In this document: piece after piece, positions 1-6,406 of the stretch
Position numbering within the stretch: the first letter of the stretch is position 1
Layout of the letters: each line of letters opens with the position of its first letter
NCBI GenBank assembly: GCA_964369885.1
Contig: CAYJGQ010000066.1
Span: 1 to 13,189 of the forward strand
DNA from: Heteroruminococcus sp964369885
GTDB lineage: Bacteria; Bacillota; Clostridia; Oscillospirales; Ruminococcaceae
Length of the DNA stretch: 13,189 nucleotides
Direction: 5' to 3'
Made by a program: the position numbers and the translations under genes
The notes under the pieces: generated by a model
What the model was told of the DNA's origin: nothing
What the model saw: the letters and a program-made list of their open reading frames with translations, nothing else
Database searches by the model: none

Positions 1-358
1 GTGTTGCATTTTTATTAATTTTTTTTTGATAGTAATCTAATAAAATTGCATCATAATTAACAGTTTGAGATGAAAGACCAAAATTAAAAGCATTATATTG
101 GGGGACTACTTTGTAGTTAAAGCTTGATCTTCCATGTGAGCTTCCAAGATTAAGAATTTGTAGATTATCCCCAAGGGGGGTATATTCAATTTTATCACTT
201 TGGGTATCTGCGACGGAACTAATCCCATATGCAATAACTCCCCTATGTATTAGCGAATTAATATAATGGGGTGATTGTTTATAATGGTAGCTTGCGCATT
301 GTAATATCATTAGGATAACAGCAGATAGTAGGACAACCTTAAATAAAAATTTTTTCAT
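1..358 (-). CDS. Partial SGNH-like exported protein, partner of the MBOAT acyltransferase (N-terminal 119 residues)
   Basis: The reading frame opens with ATG at 358 and stays open to the left edge, giving 119 residues of a truncated gene. The start is backed by a clean AGGAG six bases upstream, which overlaps the stop codon of the preceding acyltransferase. The N terminus (MKKFLFKVVLLSAVILMILQ) is a short basic stretch followed by a hydrophobic segment, typical of a signal peptide or membrane anchor. Near residues 68-80 the protein reads ILNLGSSHGRSSF, which resembles block I of SGNH hydrolases of the DltD/AlgX/AlgJ kind, with the Ser of GSSH as the candidate nucleophile; residues 88-100 (YNAFNFGLSSQTV) continue that pattern. 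Such proteins act outside the membrane with MBOAT proteins to pass acyl groups to polymers. The catalytic Asp/His block would lie beyond the edge, so the family call is an inference from one motif plus context. Confidence 0.72.
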   Translation of the reverse strand, partial: MKKFLFKVVLLSAVILMILQCASYHYKQSPHYINSLIHRGVIAYGISSVADTQSDKIEYTPLGDNLQILNLGSSHGRSSFNYKVVPQYNAFNFGLSSQTVNYDAILLDYYQKKINKNAT

Positions 359-367
359 AACCTTCTC

Positions 368-1767
368 CTAAAACTGAAAATAAATAAACTCCGCAGGCGC
401 TTGTTTAGGAAACATTAATATAATATACANNNNNNNNNNGTTGTTAGATTTGAAATTTTTGTTATCACACATTTTTTTTGCTGAAAAAAATCAAAACATA
501 AAAGCAATGCTATTGGGGAAATTATAGTAGTTGCAAATGTATACTTATCAATCCCAAGTGTGTAATAGGTGTTATACAGGTAGTTTGGGATGTTATTTAT
601 TCCATCAAACATTCCCTGTATTATATACAATGCGTCATTGATGCTATTTGCCCTAAAGAAAATCCAGGTAAAGCAAACAAGTATAAAAGTAATTACACCT
701 CCCAATACAGACAATATTTTATTGCTATCTTTAGGTAGTATAGATTTAATGTATCTATATGCAATAATAAATATGCCATTAAGCAGCCCCCACGCAATAA
801 AAGTATAATTTGCACCGTGCCAAAGTCCGCTAACACCAAAAACAATAATAGTATTAAGTATATATCTCTTTTTTCCTCCGAGTGGTATGTATATGTAGTC
901 CCTAAACCACCCAGAAAGTGAGACATGCCAACGCCGCCAAAAATCTTGAATGCTTGTAGCAAGATATGGAGATTTAAAATTAGACATTAAATCAAACCCC
1001 ATCATTTTTGCGGCACCCTTTGCTATATCAGAGTAGCCGGAAAAATCACAGTAAATTTGAAATGCAAACAAAACGGTTGCAGCAACAAATGCACCTCCCG
1101 TGTAGTTAGACACATCATTGTAAACTAAATTTGCGTATGGGGCTAAATTATCTGCAATTACAAGTTTTTTAAAAAATCCCCACGCCATCAGTTTTATGCC
1201 ATAAGTGGCGTTGTCATATGAAAACTTTTTGTTTTCCTTAAACTGGGGTATCAATGACTGGGCACGCTCAATAGGGCCCGCCACAAGTTGTGGAAAAAAT
1301 GACACATAAAGCGCAAAGTACCCCAGATGCTTTTCGGGTTTAATATTTCCTCTGTATACATCAATACTATAACTCATTGTTTGAAACGTGTAAAAAGATA
1401 TACCAATAGGTAGGATTAAATCAACTACCATGGGTGTAAATGGTATGCTTATAAGCCTTAATGCATCGCCAACAATGTTATTGAAAAAATTAAAATATTT
1501 AAACAAAAACAATAATCCCAAATTTGAAGCTATGCTTACTGCCAAAAAAAGTTTTTTGTATTTTGGATGTTTTTCCATTGATAACGATGAGATATAATCA
1601 ATTAGAGTAGAAATAATAATAAGTACTATCAACTCAGGCTTATAGCTCATGTAAAAATAGTAACTTGCCAATAAAAGAAATATCCATTTGGCCTTATGTG
1701 GTATAGCATAATATGCTAAAAAGACTAAAGGAAAAAATATAAAAAACTGTAAAGAGTTGAATATCAT
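368..1767 (-). CDS. MBOAT-family membrane O-acyltransferase (AlgI/DltB type), interrupted by an assembly gap
   Basis: A polytopic membrane protein of the AlgI/PatA/DltB family, which moves acyl groups across the membrane for O-acylation of polysaccharides, often with an SGNH partner such as the next gene. Start ATG 1767 is chosen because AGGAG lies eight bases upstream and the product begins MIFNSLQFFIFFPLVF, the usual opening of the family; an in-frame ATG at 1833 adds 22 residues but has a poor ribosome site. Numbered from 1767, FWRRWHVSLSGWFRDYIYIPLGG lies at about 276-298 with conserved His281, and GLWHGANYTF follows with the putative catalytic His317. About ten hydrophobic segments are visible. 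The N run at 430-439 cuts the gene after residue 442. After the gap, a different frame gives a C terminus ending APAEFIYFQF and TAG at 368; the FIYFQF ending is common in this family, so I take it as the true end. The region is AT-rich compared with the genes to its right. Confidence 0.87.
430..439. other. Assembly gap (ten N)
   Basis: Ten undetermined bases, probably a scaffolder placeholder rather than a measured length. It falls inside the 3' part of the acyltransferase gene. Joining the two sides in the frames that match the family needs a true gap length of 2 modulo 3, so ten is not the real size. The family's usual length suggests that only a few tens of bases are missing. Confidence 0.95.
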
Positions 1768-1853
1768 TCCGCAAACTCCTATCGTAGCACAAATTCCACC
1801 TGCCAGCACTACTGTAAAATATAAATCAATCATGACAATAGGCCTTTAGATAT

Positions 1854-1882
1854 ATTTATATTTTGCTGTGCAAAATATAAAT
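1854..1882. repeat. Perfect hairpin, 13-bp stem, loop TGT
   Basis: Arms ATTTATATTTTGC (1854-1866) and GCAAAATATAAAT (1870-1882) are perfect complements around a three-base loop. This is the member of the cluster nearest to the acyltransferase. No T-tract follows on either strand, so a role as intrinsic terminator is not obvious. Confidence 0.8.
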
Positions 1883-1967
1883 TCGCCATGCCCGTAGGGC
1901 GGCATATAAATAAGAGCAGGTCTGCATGGCTTTTTTATTTAGATGCACCTGCTATCGCAGATGTGCG

Positions 1968-1996
1968 ATATAAATAATCCTGCGGATTATTTATAT
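1968..1996. repeat. Perfect hairpin, 13-bp stem, loop TGC (copy E)
   Basis: Arms ATATAAATAATCC (1968-1980) and GGATTATTTATAT (1984-1996) pair perfectly around TGC. Bases 1970-1998 match 2074-2102 at 27 of 29 positions, and the two differences are the two partners of one base pair (C-G here, G-C there). The right arm overlaps the left arm of the next hairpin. Confidence 0.85.
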
Positions 1997-2016
1997 TAGC
2001 CGTAGGCTAATATAAA
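1990..2016. repeat. Perfect hairpin, 12-bp stem, loop GTA (copy F)
   Basis: Arms TTTATATTAGCC (1990-2001) and GGCTAATATAAA (2005-2016) pair perfectly around GTA. It shares seven bases with the preceding hairpin, so the two folds compete. The 14 bases 1987-2000, reaching into its left arm, recur exactly at the right edge of the window. Confidence 0.85.
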
Positions 2017-2073
2017 ACCTTATCTTGATTGGCTTGTGGCTCGCCACTGCGTGGCAACCGCCACAAATACCCA

Positions 2074-2102
2074 ATAAATAATGCTGCGCATTATTTATAT
2101 TA
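2074..2102. repeat. Perfect hairpin, 11-bp stem, loop TGC (copy H), reaching into the reductase stop codon
   Basis: Arms ATAAATAATGC (2074-2084) and GCATTATTTAT (2088-2098) pair around TGC. The repeat unit, as defined by its match to 1970-1998, extends to 2102, so its last three bases are the TAA stop codon (minus strand) of the aldo/keto reductase. It could stabilise or end the reductase transcript, although no T-tract follows the hairpin. Confidence 0.8.
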
Positions 2103-3305
2103 CTTTCGCCGCCTTAGTTTTAAATACCTTGCGGCTATGCCCATGCCAAACCGCATTAGCTTGTTGTCCAGTTCCTTGTGGGCAAGGCGTAGCATGTTTG
2201 GTATATCTATCTGTTGTGGGCAGTGCTTGGCACACTTGCCACAGCCGGTACATAGGTCTGCGCCCGACCTACCTGCACCACCCACTCCTACCACCCTGTA
2301 GATGTATTGAAAGCGTCCCACACTCTTATTAAAAAAATATTTGCTGTTAAAGTCGTTAAACACAGCAGGAATGTCCACCCCAAATGGACAGGGCATACAG
2401 TAGTTGCAGCCTGTACAGGGCACCTTTGTCAGGGTGCGGTACAGCTCCTTTACCCTATCTATGACCTCCATCTCCTCGTGGGTCATGCTGTTTGGTTGGG
2501 TAAGGTCGGCGGCCAAAATATTTTCATCTATCTGTGCTATGTCGTTCATGCCACTCAGTACCACCGCCACCTCGGGGTGATTATATATCCAGCGTAGGGC
2601 CCAAAATGCAGGACTGTGCTTTTGTGGAAAGGACTCAAACACCTCTATAACCTTTGTGGGGGCCTTGGAGGCCAGGTTTCCGCCCCTTAGCGGTTCCATC
2701 ACCACAATTCCTATGCCCAGCTCGTGGGCGCGCCTGATGCCCTCTATGCCTGCCTGCTGGTGCTCGTCCAGATAGTTAAACTGCACCTGCGCAAAATCCC
2801 ATGGGTAGTCCTCCAGGATTTTAATAAACTCCTCGGGGCGACCATGAAAGGAAAACCCGATATGCCTAATACTCCCCTCTGCCCTTTTCTCCTCGATAAA
2901 CTGCAGCACACCGTAGTCCTTAAGCACCTGCCAGCTCTTTAGGCTGTCCAGCATATGCATTAGGTAGTAATCAATATAGTGGCTACCCAGCCTTTGTAGT
3001 TGTGTGTCAAAAAAAGTCCTGATTTGCTCGGGACGTGTGATCAAAAAGGTGGGGAGTTTATCGGCAATGTACACCTTGTCACGTATACCGTTTTTTTGGA
3101 ATATCTCCCCTATGGCAACCTCGCTTTTGCCCGAGTGATATATATATGCCGTATCAAAGTAATTTACCCCCTGATTTACAGCGTGCATTATCTGCTGCTG
3201 GGTGGTTTGCATATCAATGCGGCCACCCTTGGTGGGAAAACGCATACAACCATAACCAAGCAGTGAAACCTTCTCGGCATTTTTTACAAGCTCTCTGTAC
3301 TGCAA
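2100..3305 (-). CDS. Aldo/keto reductase with C-terminal double [4Fe-4S] domain
   Basis: A 401-residue protein joining an aldo/keto reductase barrel to a ferredoxin-like tail. Numbered from the TTG at 3305, the AKR tetrad is visible as Asp51 and Tyr56 (in FDTAYIYHSGKSE), Lys83 (ADKLP) and His117 (YYLMHML), the spacing usual for the superfamily. The C terminus carries CTGCNYCMPC (Cys297, 300, 303, 306) and CTGCGKCAKHCP (Cys352, 355, 358, 362), each able to bind an iron-sulfur cluster, as in many anaerobe AKRs. Likely a cytoplasmic NAD(P)H- or ferredoxin-linked oxidoreductase; the substrate cannot be told. I prefer TTG 3305 as start: AGGGGTG lies six bases upstream and the protein then begins MQYREL, the family norm. 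A second TTG at 3326, seven bases after AGGA, would add seven residues. It stands alone with its own promoter. Its stop codon lies within a repeat unit. Confidence 0.9.
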   Translation of the reverse strand: MQYRELVKNAEKVSLLGYGCMRFPTKGGRIDMQTTQQQIMHAVNQGVNYFDTAYIYHSGKSEVAIGEIFQKNGIRDKVYIADKLPTFLITRPEQIRTFFDTQLQRLGSHYIDYYLMHMLDSLKSWQVLKDYGVLQFIEEKRAEGSIRHIGFSFHGRPEEFIKILEDYPWDFAQVQFNYLDEHQQAGIEGIRRAHELGIGIVVMEPLRGGNLASKAPTKVIEVFESFPQKHSPAFWALRWIYNHPEVAVVLSGMNDIAQIDENILAADLTQPNSMTHEEMEVIDRVKELYRTLTKVPCTGCNYCMPCPFGVDIPAVFNDFNSKYFFNKSVGRFQYIYRVVGVGGAGRSGADLCTGCGKCAKHCPQQIDIPNMLRLAHKELDNKLMRFGMGIAARYLKLRRRK

Positions 3306-3341
3306 ACTGCTCACCCCTACAAACAAATTTTAATCCTGCTT

Positions 3342-3370
3342 ATGATATCACAATAAAGTATAGTGGTCAA
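3342..3370 (-). promoter_or_regulatory. Predicted sigma-A type promoter of the aldo/keto reductase
   Basis: On the minus strand TTGACC (3370-3365) and TATCAT (3347-3342) are separated by 17 bp, giving close matches to both consensus boxes at ideal spacing. Transcription would start near 3335, about 30 bases ahead of the preferred start codon. An 8-bp palindrome TGATATCA (3343-3350) overlaps the -10 box. Confidence 0.6.
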
Positions 3371-3399
3371 TAAATCTCACAATATATCACAGTAAAGTA
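3345..3399 (-). repeat. Pair of 16-bp direct repeats around the reductase promoter
   Basis: Plus-strand ATATCACAATAAAGTA (3345-3360) and ATATCACAGTAAAGTA (3384-3399) match at 15 of 16 positions, 39 bp apart. The first overlaps the -10 box and spacer, the second lies upstream of -35. This arrangement suits two binding sites for one regulator, but duplication without function is also possible. The upstream copy also runs into the left arm of the terminator hairpin. Confidence 0.5.
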
Positions 3400-3426
3400 A
3401 CCCCCTACAAAATCATAGGGGGTTAC
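3397..3426 (-). terminator. Strong hairpin after the fatty-acid operon
   Basis: Perfect 11-bp stem GTAACCCCCTA (3397-3407) / TAGGGGGTTAC (3416-3426) with an 8-base loop, starting seven bases beyond the stop codon of the regulator gene. Five consecutive G-C pairs make it very stable. On the minus strand the tail is only TTTACTGT, a weak U-tract, so termination may be partial or the hairpin may protect the 3' end. Position at the end of a 12-gene operon favours a terminator. Confidence 0.68.
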
Positions 3427-3433
3427 AAACTTT

Positions 3434-3910
3434 TTATTCTGATTTTCCAACATCCATGCCACCCACAACCTCGGGGAGCTCGGGCATGAGCTCATTTGAA
3501 ATTATATGAAGCATCTCCTCAAGCATCTTTACATTTTCCTTGGGAAAACGCTCGGCCACTCGGTCTATCACGGTTTCAAGGTAGCTGTAACTCAGGTTGT
3601 AATAGCTGTAATACTTCTTGGTGGGCACTATGTGGTATTCCCGCCTATCACTTTGCGACTGCACCTTTTCAAGGTATCCCTTTTTGCAAAGGCTGTTGAC
3701 CTTGTAGGCCGCATTGGGAGGTGATATTTGAAGAAAGTTTGCAAACTCATTTACAGTGGGGTTTGAAAGACCATGAATTATCTCCATGCAAAAGGTTTCC
3801 ACGGTGGTAAGACTGGCCTCTCGCTGCCCAAATTTCTCAAATACTTTTTGGTAAAAGTGCAGCTTAAATTTTGTATATACCTGCGCAAAAGCAGTTTGTA
3901 ACATATTCAT
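3434..3910 (-). CDS. MarR-family winged-helix regulator, candidate repressor of the fatty-acid operon
   Basis: A 158-residue protein, the usual size for MarR regulators. Start ATG 3910 has GAGG five bases upstream; an ATG six bases further in is less well placed, and a longer open frame back to 4048 would run into fabZ. Residues 53-77 (VNEFANFLQISPPNAAYKVNSL) form the recognition helix-turn-helix, and residues 82-96 with DRR at 88-90 form the wing seen across MarR proteins. Flanking helices (3-30 and 105-142) would form the dimer interface. It is the last gene of the operon, 52 bp after fabZ. In streptococci a MarR protein, FabT, controls the same pathway, using acyl-ACP as co-repressor; this protein could play that role here, but its place at the end of the operon is unlike fabT and I do not claim orthology. 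It probably binds the palindrome ahead of acpP. Confidence 0.82.
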   Translation of the reverse strand: MNMLQTAFAQVYTKFKLHFYQKVFEKFGQREASLTTVETFCMEIIHGLSNPTVNEFANFLQISPPNAAYKVNSLCKKGYLEKVQSQSDRREYHIVPTKKYYSYYNLSYSYLETVIDRVAERFPKENVKMLEEMLHIISNELMPELPEVVGGMDVGKSE

Positions 3911-3962
3911 CTGCACCTCTCTTTCTTGGTAAAAAGCAAAAAATTGTTTTTTGTGGTGGCTA

Positions 3963-4388
3963 TCATTCAAGCACAAATGTAAGCTCGGCAGTGGCGGCAA
4001 TTTCGCCATCCACCTTGGCCACAGCCTCGCCCATGCCAACAGGGCCACGCTGTGCTGTCAGGGTGCAATGAAGCTCAAGACGATCACCCGGCACAACCTG
4101 TCGCTTAAATCTTGCCTTCTTTATACCCCCAAACAACGCAAGCTTTCCTTTGTACTGCTCACAGCTCAGCAGTGCCACGGCACCTGTTTGGGCCAGCGCT
4201 TCGATGATAAGCACTCCGGGCATTACGGCTTTTCCCGGGAAATGTCCGCAGAAAAATTCCTCATTGCCGGTAACGCTCTTATAGGCAACGGCGCTCTTGC
4301 CGGGGTCAAGTTCCACCACACGGTCAATAAGCAGTAGTGGGTATCTGTGAGGGATTATTTCCTTAATCTGCTCAAAATTAAGCTCCAT
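3963..4388 (-). CDS. fabZ: 3-hydroxyacyl-ACP dehydratase FabZ
   Basis: A 141-residue hot-dog-fold dehydratase that removes water from (3R)-hydroxyacyl-ACP to give trans-2-enoyl-ACP, the third step of each elongation cycle. The diagnostic block FFCGHFPGKAVMPGVLIIEALAQ spans residues 46-67, with the catalytic His49 and Glu63. The N terminus (IIPHRYPLLLIDRV) is also typical. Length fits the family. The start codon overlaps the fabF stop by one base (TAATG), with GAGGAGG about ten bases upstream inside fabF, so the two are translationally coupled. No FabA or FabM is seen in the window, so how unsaturated fatty acids are made is not shown. Confidence 0.97.
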   Translation of the reverse strand: MELNFEQIKEIIPHRYPLLLIDRVVELDPGKSAVAYKSVTGNEEFFCGHFPGKAVMPGVLIIEALAQTGAVALLSCEQYKGKLALFGGIKKARFKRQVVPGDRLELHCTLTAQRGPVGMGEAVAKVDGEIAATAELTFVLE

Positions 4389-5638
4389 TATACAATGCCC
4401 TCCTCGCCACGCTTTAGCACAAGGCAGGTGTTATGTCCACCAAACCCCAGCGAATTCGACATCGAATACTCCACATCAGCCTGACGGCCTGTGTTGGGAA
4501 TAACGTCAAGGTCACAAACGGGATCGGGGTTTTTGTAGTTGATGGTGGGTAGCAGATAGCTACTGCTCATACTGCAAAGCGACAAAATTGCCTCAACAGC
4601 ACCTGCGGCGCCCAAAAGATGCCCGGTCATGGACTTGGTCGAGCTCATGGCCAACTTCTTTGCATGGTCGCCAAATGCAGTTTTAACAGCATTGGTTTCC
4701 CCTGCATCGTTTAGAGGGGTGCTGGTGCCATGTGCATTGATATAGCCCACGCTCTGGGGGGCAATGCCTGCATCATTTAGTGCATCAATCATGGCCCTGG
4801 CGGCACCCTCACCCTCGGGAGATGGTGCTGTGATGTGGTGGGCGTCACAGGTGGCGCCGTAACCCACAACCTCGCCGTATATCTTGGCTCCACGCTTTTT
4901 GGCGTGTTCGTATTCCTCAAGAACCAGTACACCTGCACCCTCACCCATTACAAAGCCACTGCGGTCGGCATCAAAGGGTATAGATGCTCTGGTGGGGTCG
5001 TCCCCTGTATACAATGCCTTCATGGAGGTAAAACCACCCATGCCAAAGCGGCATATAGTAGCCTCGGTGCCACCACAAAGCATCACATCTGCGTAACCAT
5101 CGCGGATGTGGCGCATGCCATCACCTATGGCACTTGTACCCGAGGCACAGGCCGTAACCACACTGCTACACATACCCTTTAGTCCAAAGGCAATGGCAAC
5201 ATGTCCGGGAGGCATATTGGAAATAGCCATGGGGATAAAGAAGGGTGATACACGATCAAAGCCCTTTTCATTGCCCTTTATGCACTCGCCTTCAAGGGTA
5301 ATAAGACCACCGATACCACTTGAGATGATAACACCGCAACGGTAGGGATCTTCTTTTTCCATATCAAGGCCGCTTGAGGCAAAAGCCTCATGCGCCGCCA
5401 CTACGGCAAACTGTGCCGAACGATCCATGCGGCGAACCTCACGCTTATCTATCACTGTTTCGGGCTGGAAGTTTTTAACCTCCCCCGCAAATTTTGCCTT
5501 TTGATCCGTGGTGTCGTATAATGTCACACCTGCAATGCCGCATTTTCCCTCACGGGCGGCCTGCCAGGTGTCTGCAACATTATTACCAAGGGGTGTTACT
5601 GCACCCATTCCTGTTACAACTACTCTACGTTTACTCAT
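4388..5638 (-). CDS. fabF: Beta-ketoacyl-ACP synthase II FabF
   Basis: A 416-residue condensing enzyme that extends acyl-ACP with malonyl-ACP. The thiolase-fold catalytic set is complete: Cys164 in VTACASGTSAIG, His303 in NAHGTSTPLND, Lys335 in SSTKSMTGH and His340 in the same block. The C-terminal glycine-rich SNSLGFGGHN (residues 395-403) is also present. Length matches FabF of other bacteria, and the Cys-His-His triad separates it from FabH, which has Cys-His-Asn. The start ATG is preceded by AAGGGGAG and lies 21 bp after the fabG stop. It is the only elongation condensing enzyme in the window, so it probably serves all elongation rounds. Confidence 0.97.
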   Translation of the reverse strand: MSKRRVVVTGMGAVTPLGNNVADTWQAAREGKCGIAGVTLYDTTDQKAKFAGEVKNFQPETVIDKREVRRMDRSAQFAVVAAHEAFASSGLDMEKEDPYRCGVIISSGIGGLITLEGECIKGNEKGFDRVSPFFIPMAISNMPPGHVAIAFGLKGMCSSVVTACASGTSAIGDGMRHIRDGYADVMLCGGTEATICRFGMGGFTSMKALYTGDDPTRASIPFDADRSGFVMGEGAGVLVLEEYEHAKKRGAKIYGEVVGYGATCDAHHITAPSPEGEGAARAMIDALNDAGIAPQSVGYINAHGTSTPLNDAGETNAVKTAFGDHAKKLAMSSTKSMTGHLLGAAGAVEAILSLCSMSSSYLLPTINYKNPDPVCDLDVIPNTGRQADVEYSMSNSLGFGGHNTCLVLKRGEEGIV

Positions 5639-5659
5639 GTTTGCTCTCCCCTTTCTAAA

Positions 5660-6403
5660 TTACATAGCCATGCCGCCATCTACACACAACACCTGCCCGG
5701 TGATGTAACCCGCTGTGGGCGAGGCCAAAAATCCTACTGCGGCCGCCACATCCTCGGGATTACCAAGGGTGCCTGCAGGAATTTGGGTCAGAAGTGCTTC
5801 CTTTACACCCTCAGGTAGCTGTGCTGTCATGTCGGTGGTTATAAATCCGGGTGCCACTGTGTTTACAGTTACACCACGTGTAGCAAGTTCCTTTGCAAGA
5901 CTCTTGCCAAAACCAATCAGCCCAGATTTACTGGCCGAGTAATTGGTCTGTCCTGCATTGCCGTGAAGTCCCACAACACTGCTAAGATTTATTATTCTGC
6001 CGCTTCTTTGCTTCATCATGGGGCGTGCGGCCTCTCTGCAACAGTAAAATGCACCCTTAAGGTTGGTGTCAATTACGCTGTCCAGTTCTTCATCGCTCAT
6101 GCGCATTATCAGGTTGTCTCTGGTGATGCCTGCATTGTTTACCAGTATATCAATACTGCCAAATTCACTTATACAGCCCTTAACCAGTGCTGCGGCCTGA
6201 TCTGCTTTTGCAACATCGGCCTGCAAGGCTATCGCCTTTACACCGCTGCTTTTGCACATCTCAACCACCTGATTTGCCGCCTCGGCATTGCCCGCATAGC
6301 CAACAACAACATTTGCCCCCATTTTGGCAAGCTCCAAGGCTATGGCACGGCCTATTCCTCGGCTCGCGCCGGTAACAAGTGCATTTTTACCCTGCAATAT
6401 CAT
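5660..6403 (-). CDS. fabG: 3-oxoacyl-ACP reductase FabG
   Basis: A 247-residue short-chain dehydrogenase that reduces 3-ketoacyl-ACP to (3R)-hydroxyacyl-ACP with NADPH. The Rossmann motif TGASRGIG lies at 11-18, NNAG at 89-92, and the catalytic tetrad is Asn114, Ser142, Tyr155 and Lys159 (YSASK). The segment VAPGFITTDMT (183-193) and the ending VDGGMAM are characteristic of FabG. AAAGGAG sits upstream of the ATG inside the end of fabD, and only three bases separate the two genes. Confidence 0.97.
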   Translation of the reverse strand: MILQGKNALVTGASRGIGRAIALELAKMGANVVVGYAGNAEAANQVVEMCKSSGVKAIALQADVAKADQAAALVKGCISEFGSIDILVNNAGITRDNLIMRMSDEELDSVIDTNLKGAFYCCREAARPMMKQRSGRIINLSSVVGLHGNAGQTNYSASKSGLIGFGKSLAKELATRGVTVNTVAPGFITTDMTAQLPEGVKEALLTQIPAGTLGNPEDVAAAVGFLASPTAGYITGQVLCVDGGMAM

Positions 6404-6406
6404 GTG

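Larger units (their letters stand above)
1768..2099. other. Gene-free spacer filled with hairpins
   Basis: This 332-bp stretch separates the acyltransferase from the aldo/keto reductase, both on the minus strand. I see no convincing gene on either strand. Most of it (1854 onwards) is a run of short inverted repeats, described separately. The part next to the acyltransferase (1768-1853) contains only its ribosome site and an in-frame hydrophobic extension; I could not find a persuasive promoter there. Confidence 0.7.
1854..2102. repeat. Cluster of short palindromic hairpin units with three-base loops
   Basis: At least eight inverted repeats are packed into about 250 bp. Perfect ones: 1854-1882 (13-bp stem, loop TGT), 1953-1970 (7-bp, loop GATG), 1968-1996 (13-bp, loop TGC), 1990-2016 (12-bp, loop GTA) and 2074-2098 (11-bp, loop TGC). 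Imperfect ones: 1885-1903 (GCC, 2-nt bulge, GCCC/GGGC, loop GTA), 1915-1953 (AGCAGG, 2-nt bulge, TGCAT, with a 15-nt T-rich loop) and 2034-2066 (TTGTGGC/GCCACAA enclosing GCCAC-TGC-GTGGC). Outer stem parts share the motif TTATTTATATTA or its complement; inner parts are GC-rich. Adjacent units overlap, so some folds exclude others. The look is that of REP-like or miniature palindromic elements that have piled up at one site, but I do not recognise a named family. Confidence 0.8.

Noticed and set aside
296..358. Lipoprotein signal in the truncated SGNH-like protein (Cys21 after LMILQ)
   Set aside because: The residue before Cys is Gln and does not fit the usual lipobox, so a plain signal peptide or membrane anchor is more likely.
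1768..1833. Upstream ATG at 1833 for the acyltransferase
   Set aside because: It adds a 22-residue hydrophobic piece not typical of the family and has a weak ribosome site, while ATG 1767 has AGGAG at eight bases and the standard MIFNS opening.
1854..2102. CRISPR array
   Set aside because: There are no regular spacers or constant repeat length; the units are self-complementary, adjacent and partly overlapping.
3434..3910. Naming the MarR gene fabT
   Set aside because: The fold and context fit, but the sequence and operon position are not clearly those of FabT, so no symbol is given.
3937..3953. A/T-only inverted repeat (CAAAAAA-TTG-TTTTTTG) between fabZ and the MarR gene as an operator or terminator
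   Set aside because: It is low-complexity sequence with almost no stem stability, easily explained by chance, and no promoter was found around it.
3911..4048. Longer frame for the MarR gene starting inside fabZ
   Set aside because: The first 46 residues are unlike MarR proteins and come from another frame of fabZ; GAGG before ATG 3910 decides the start.
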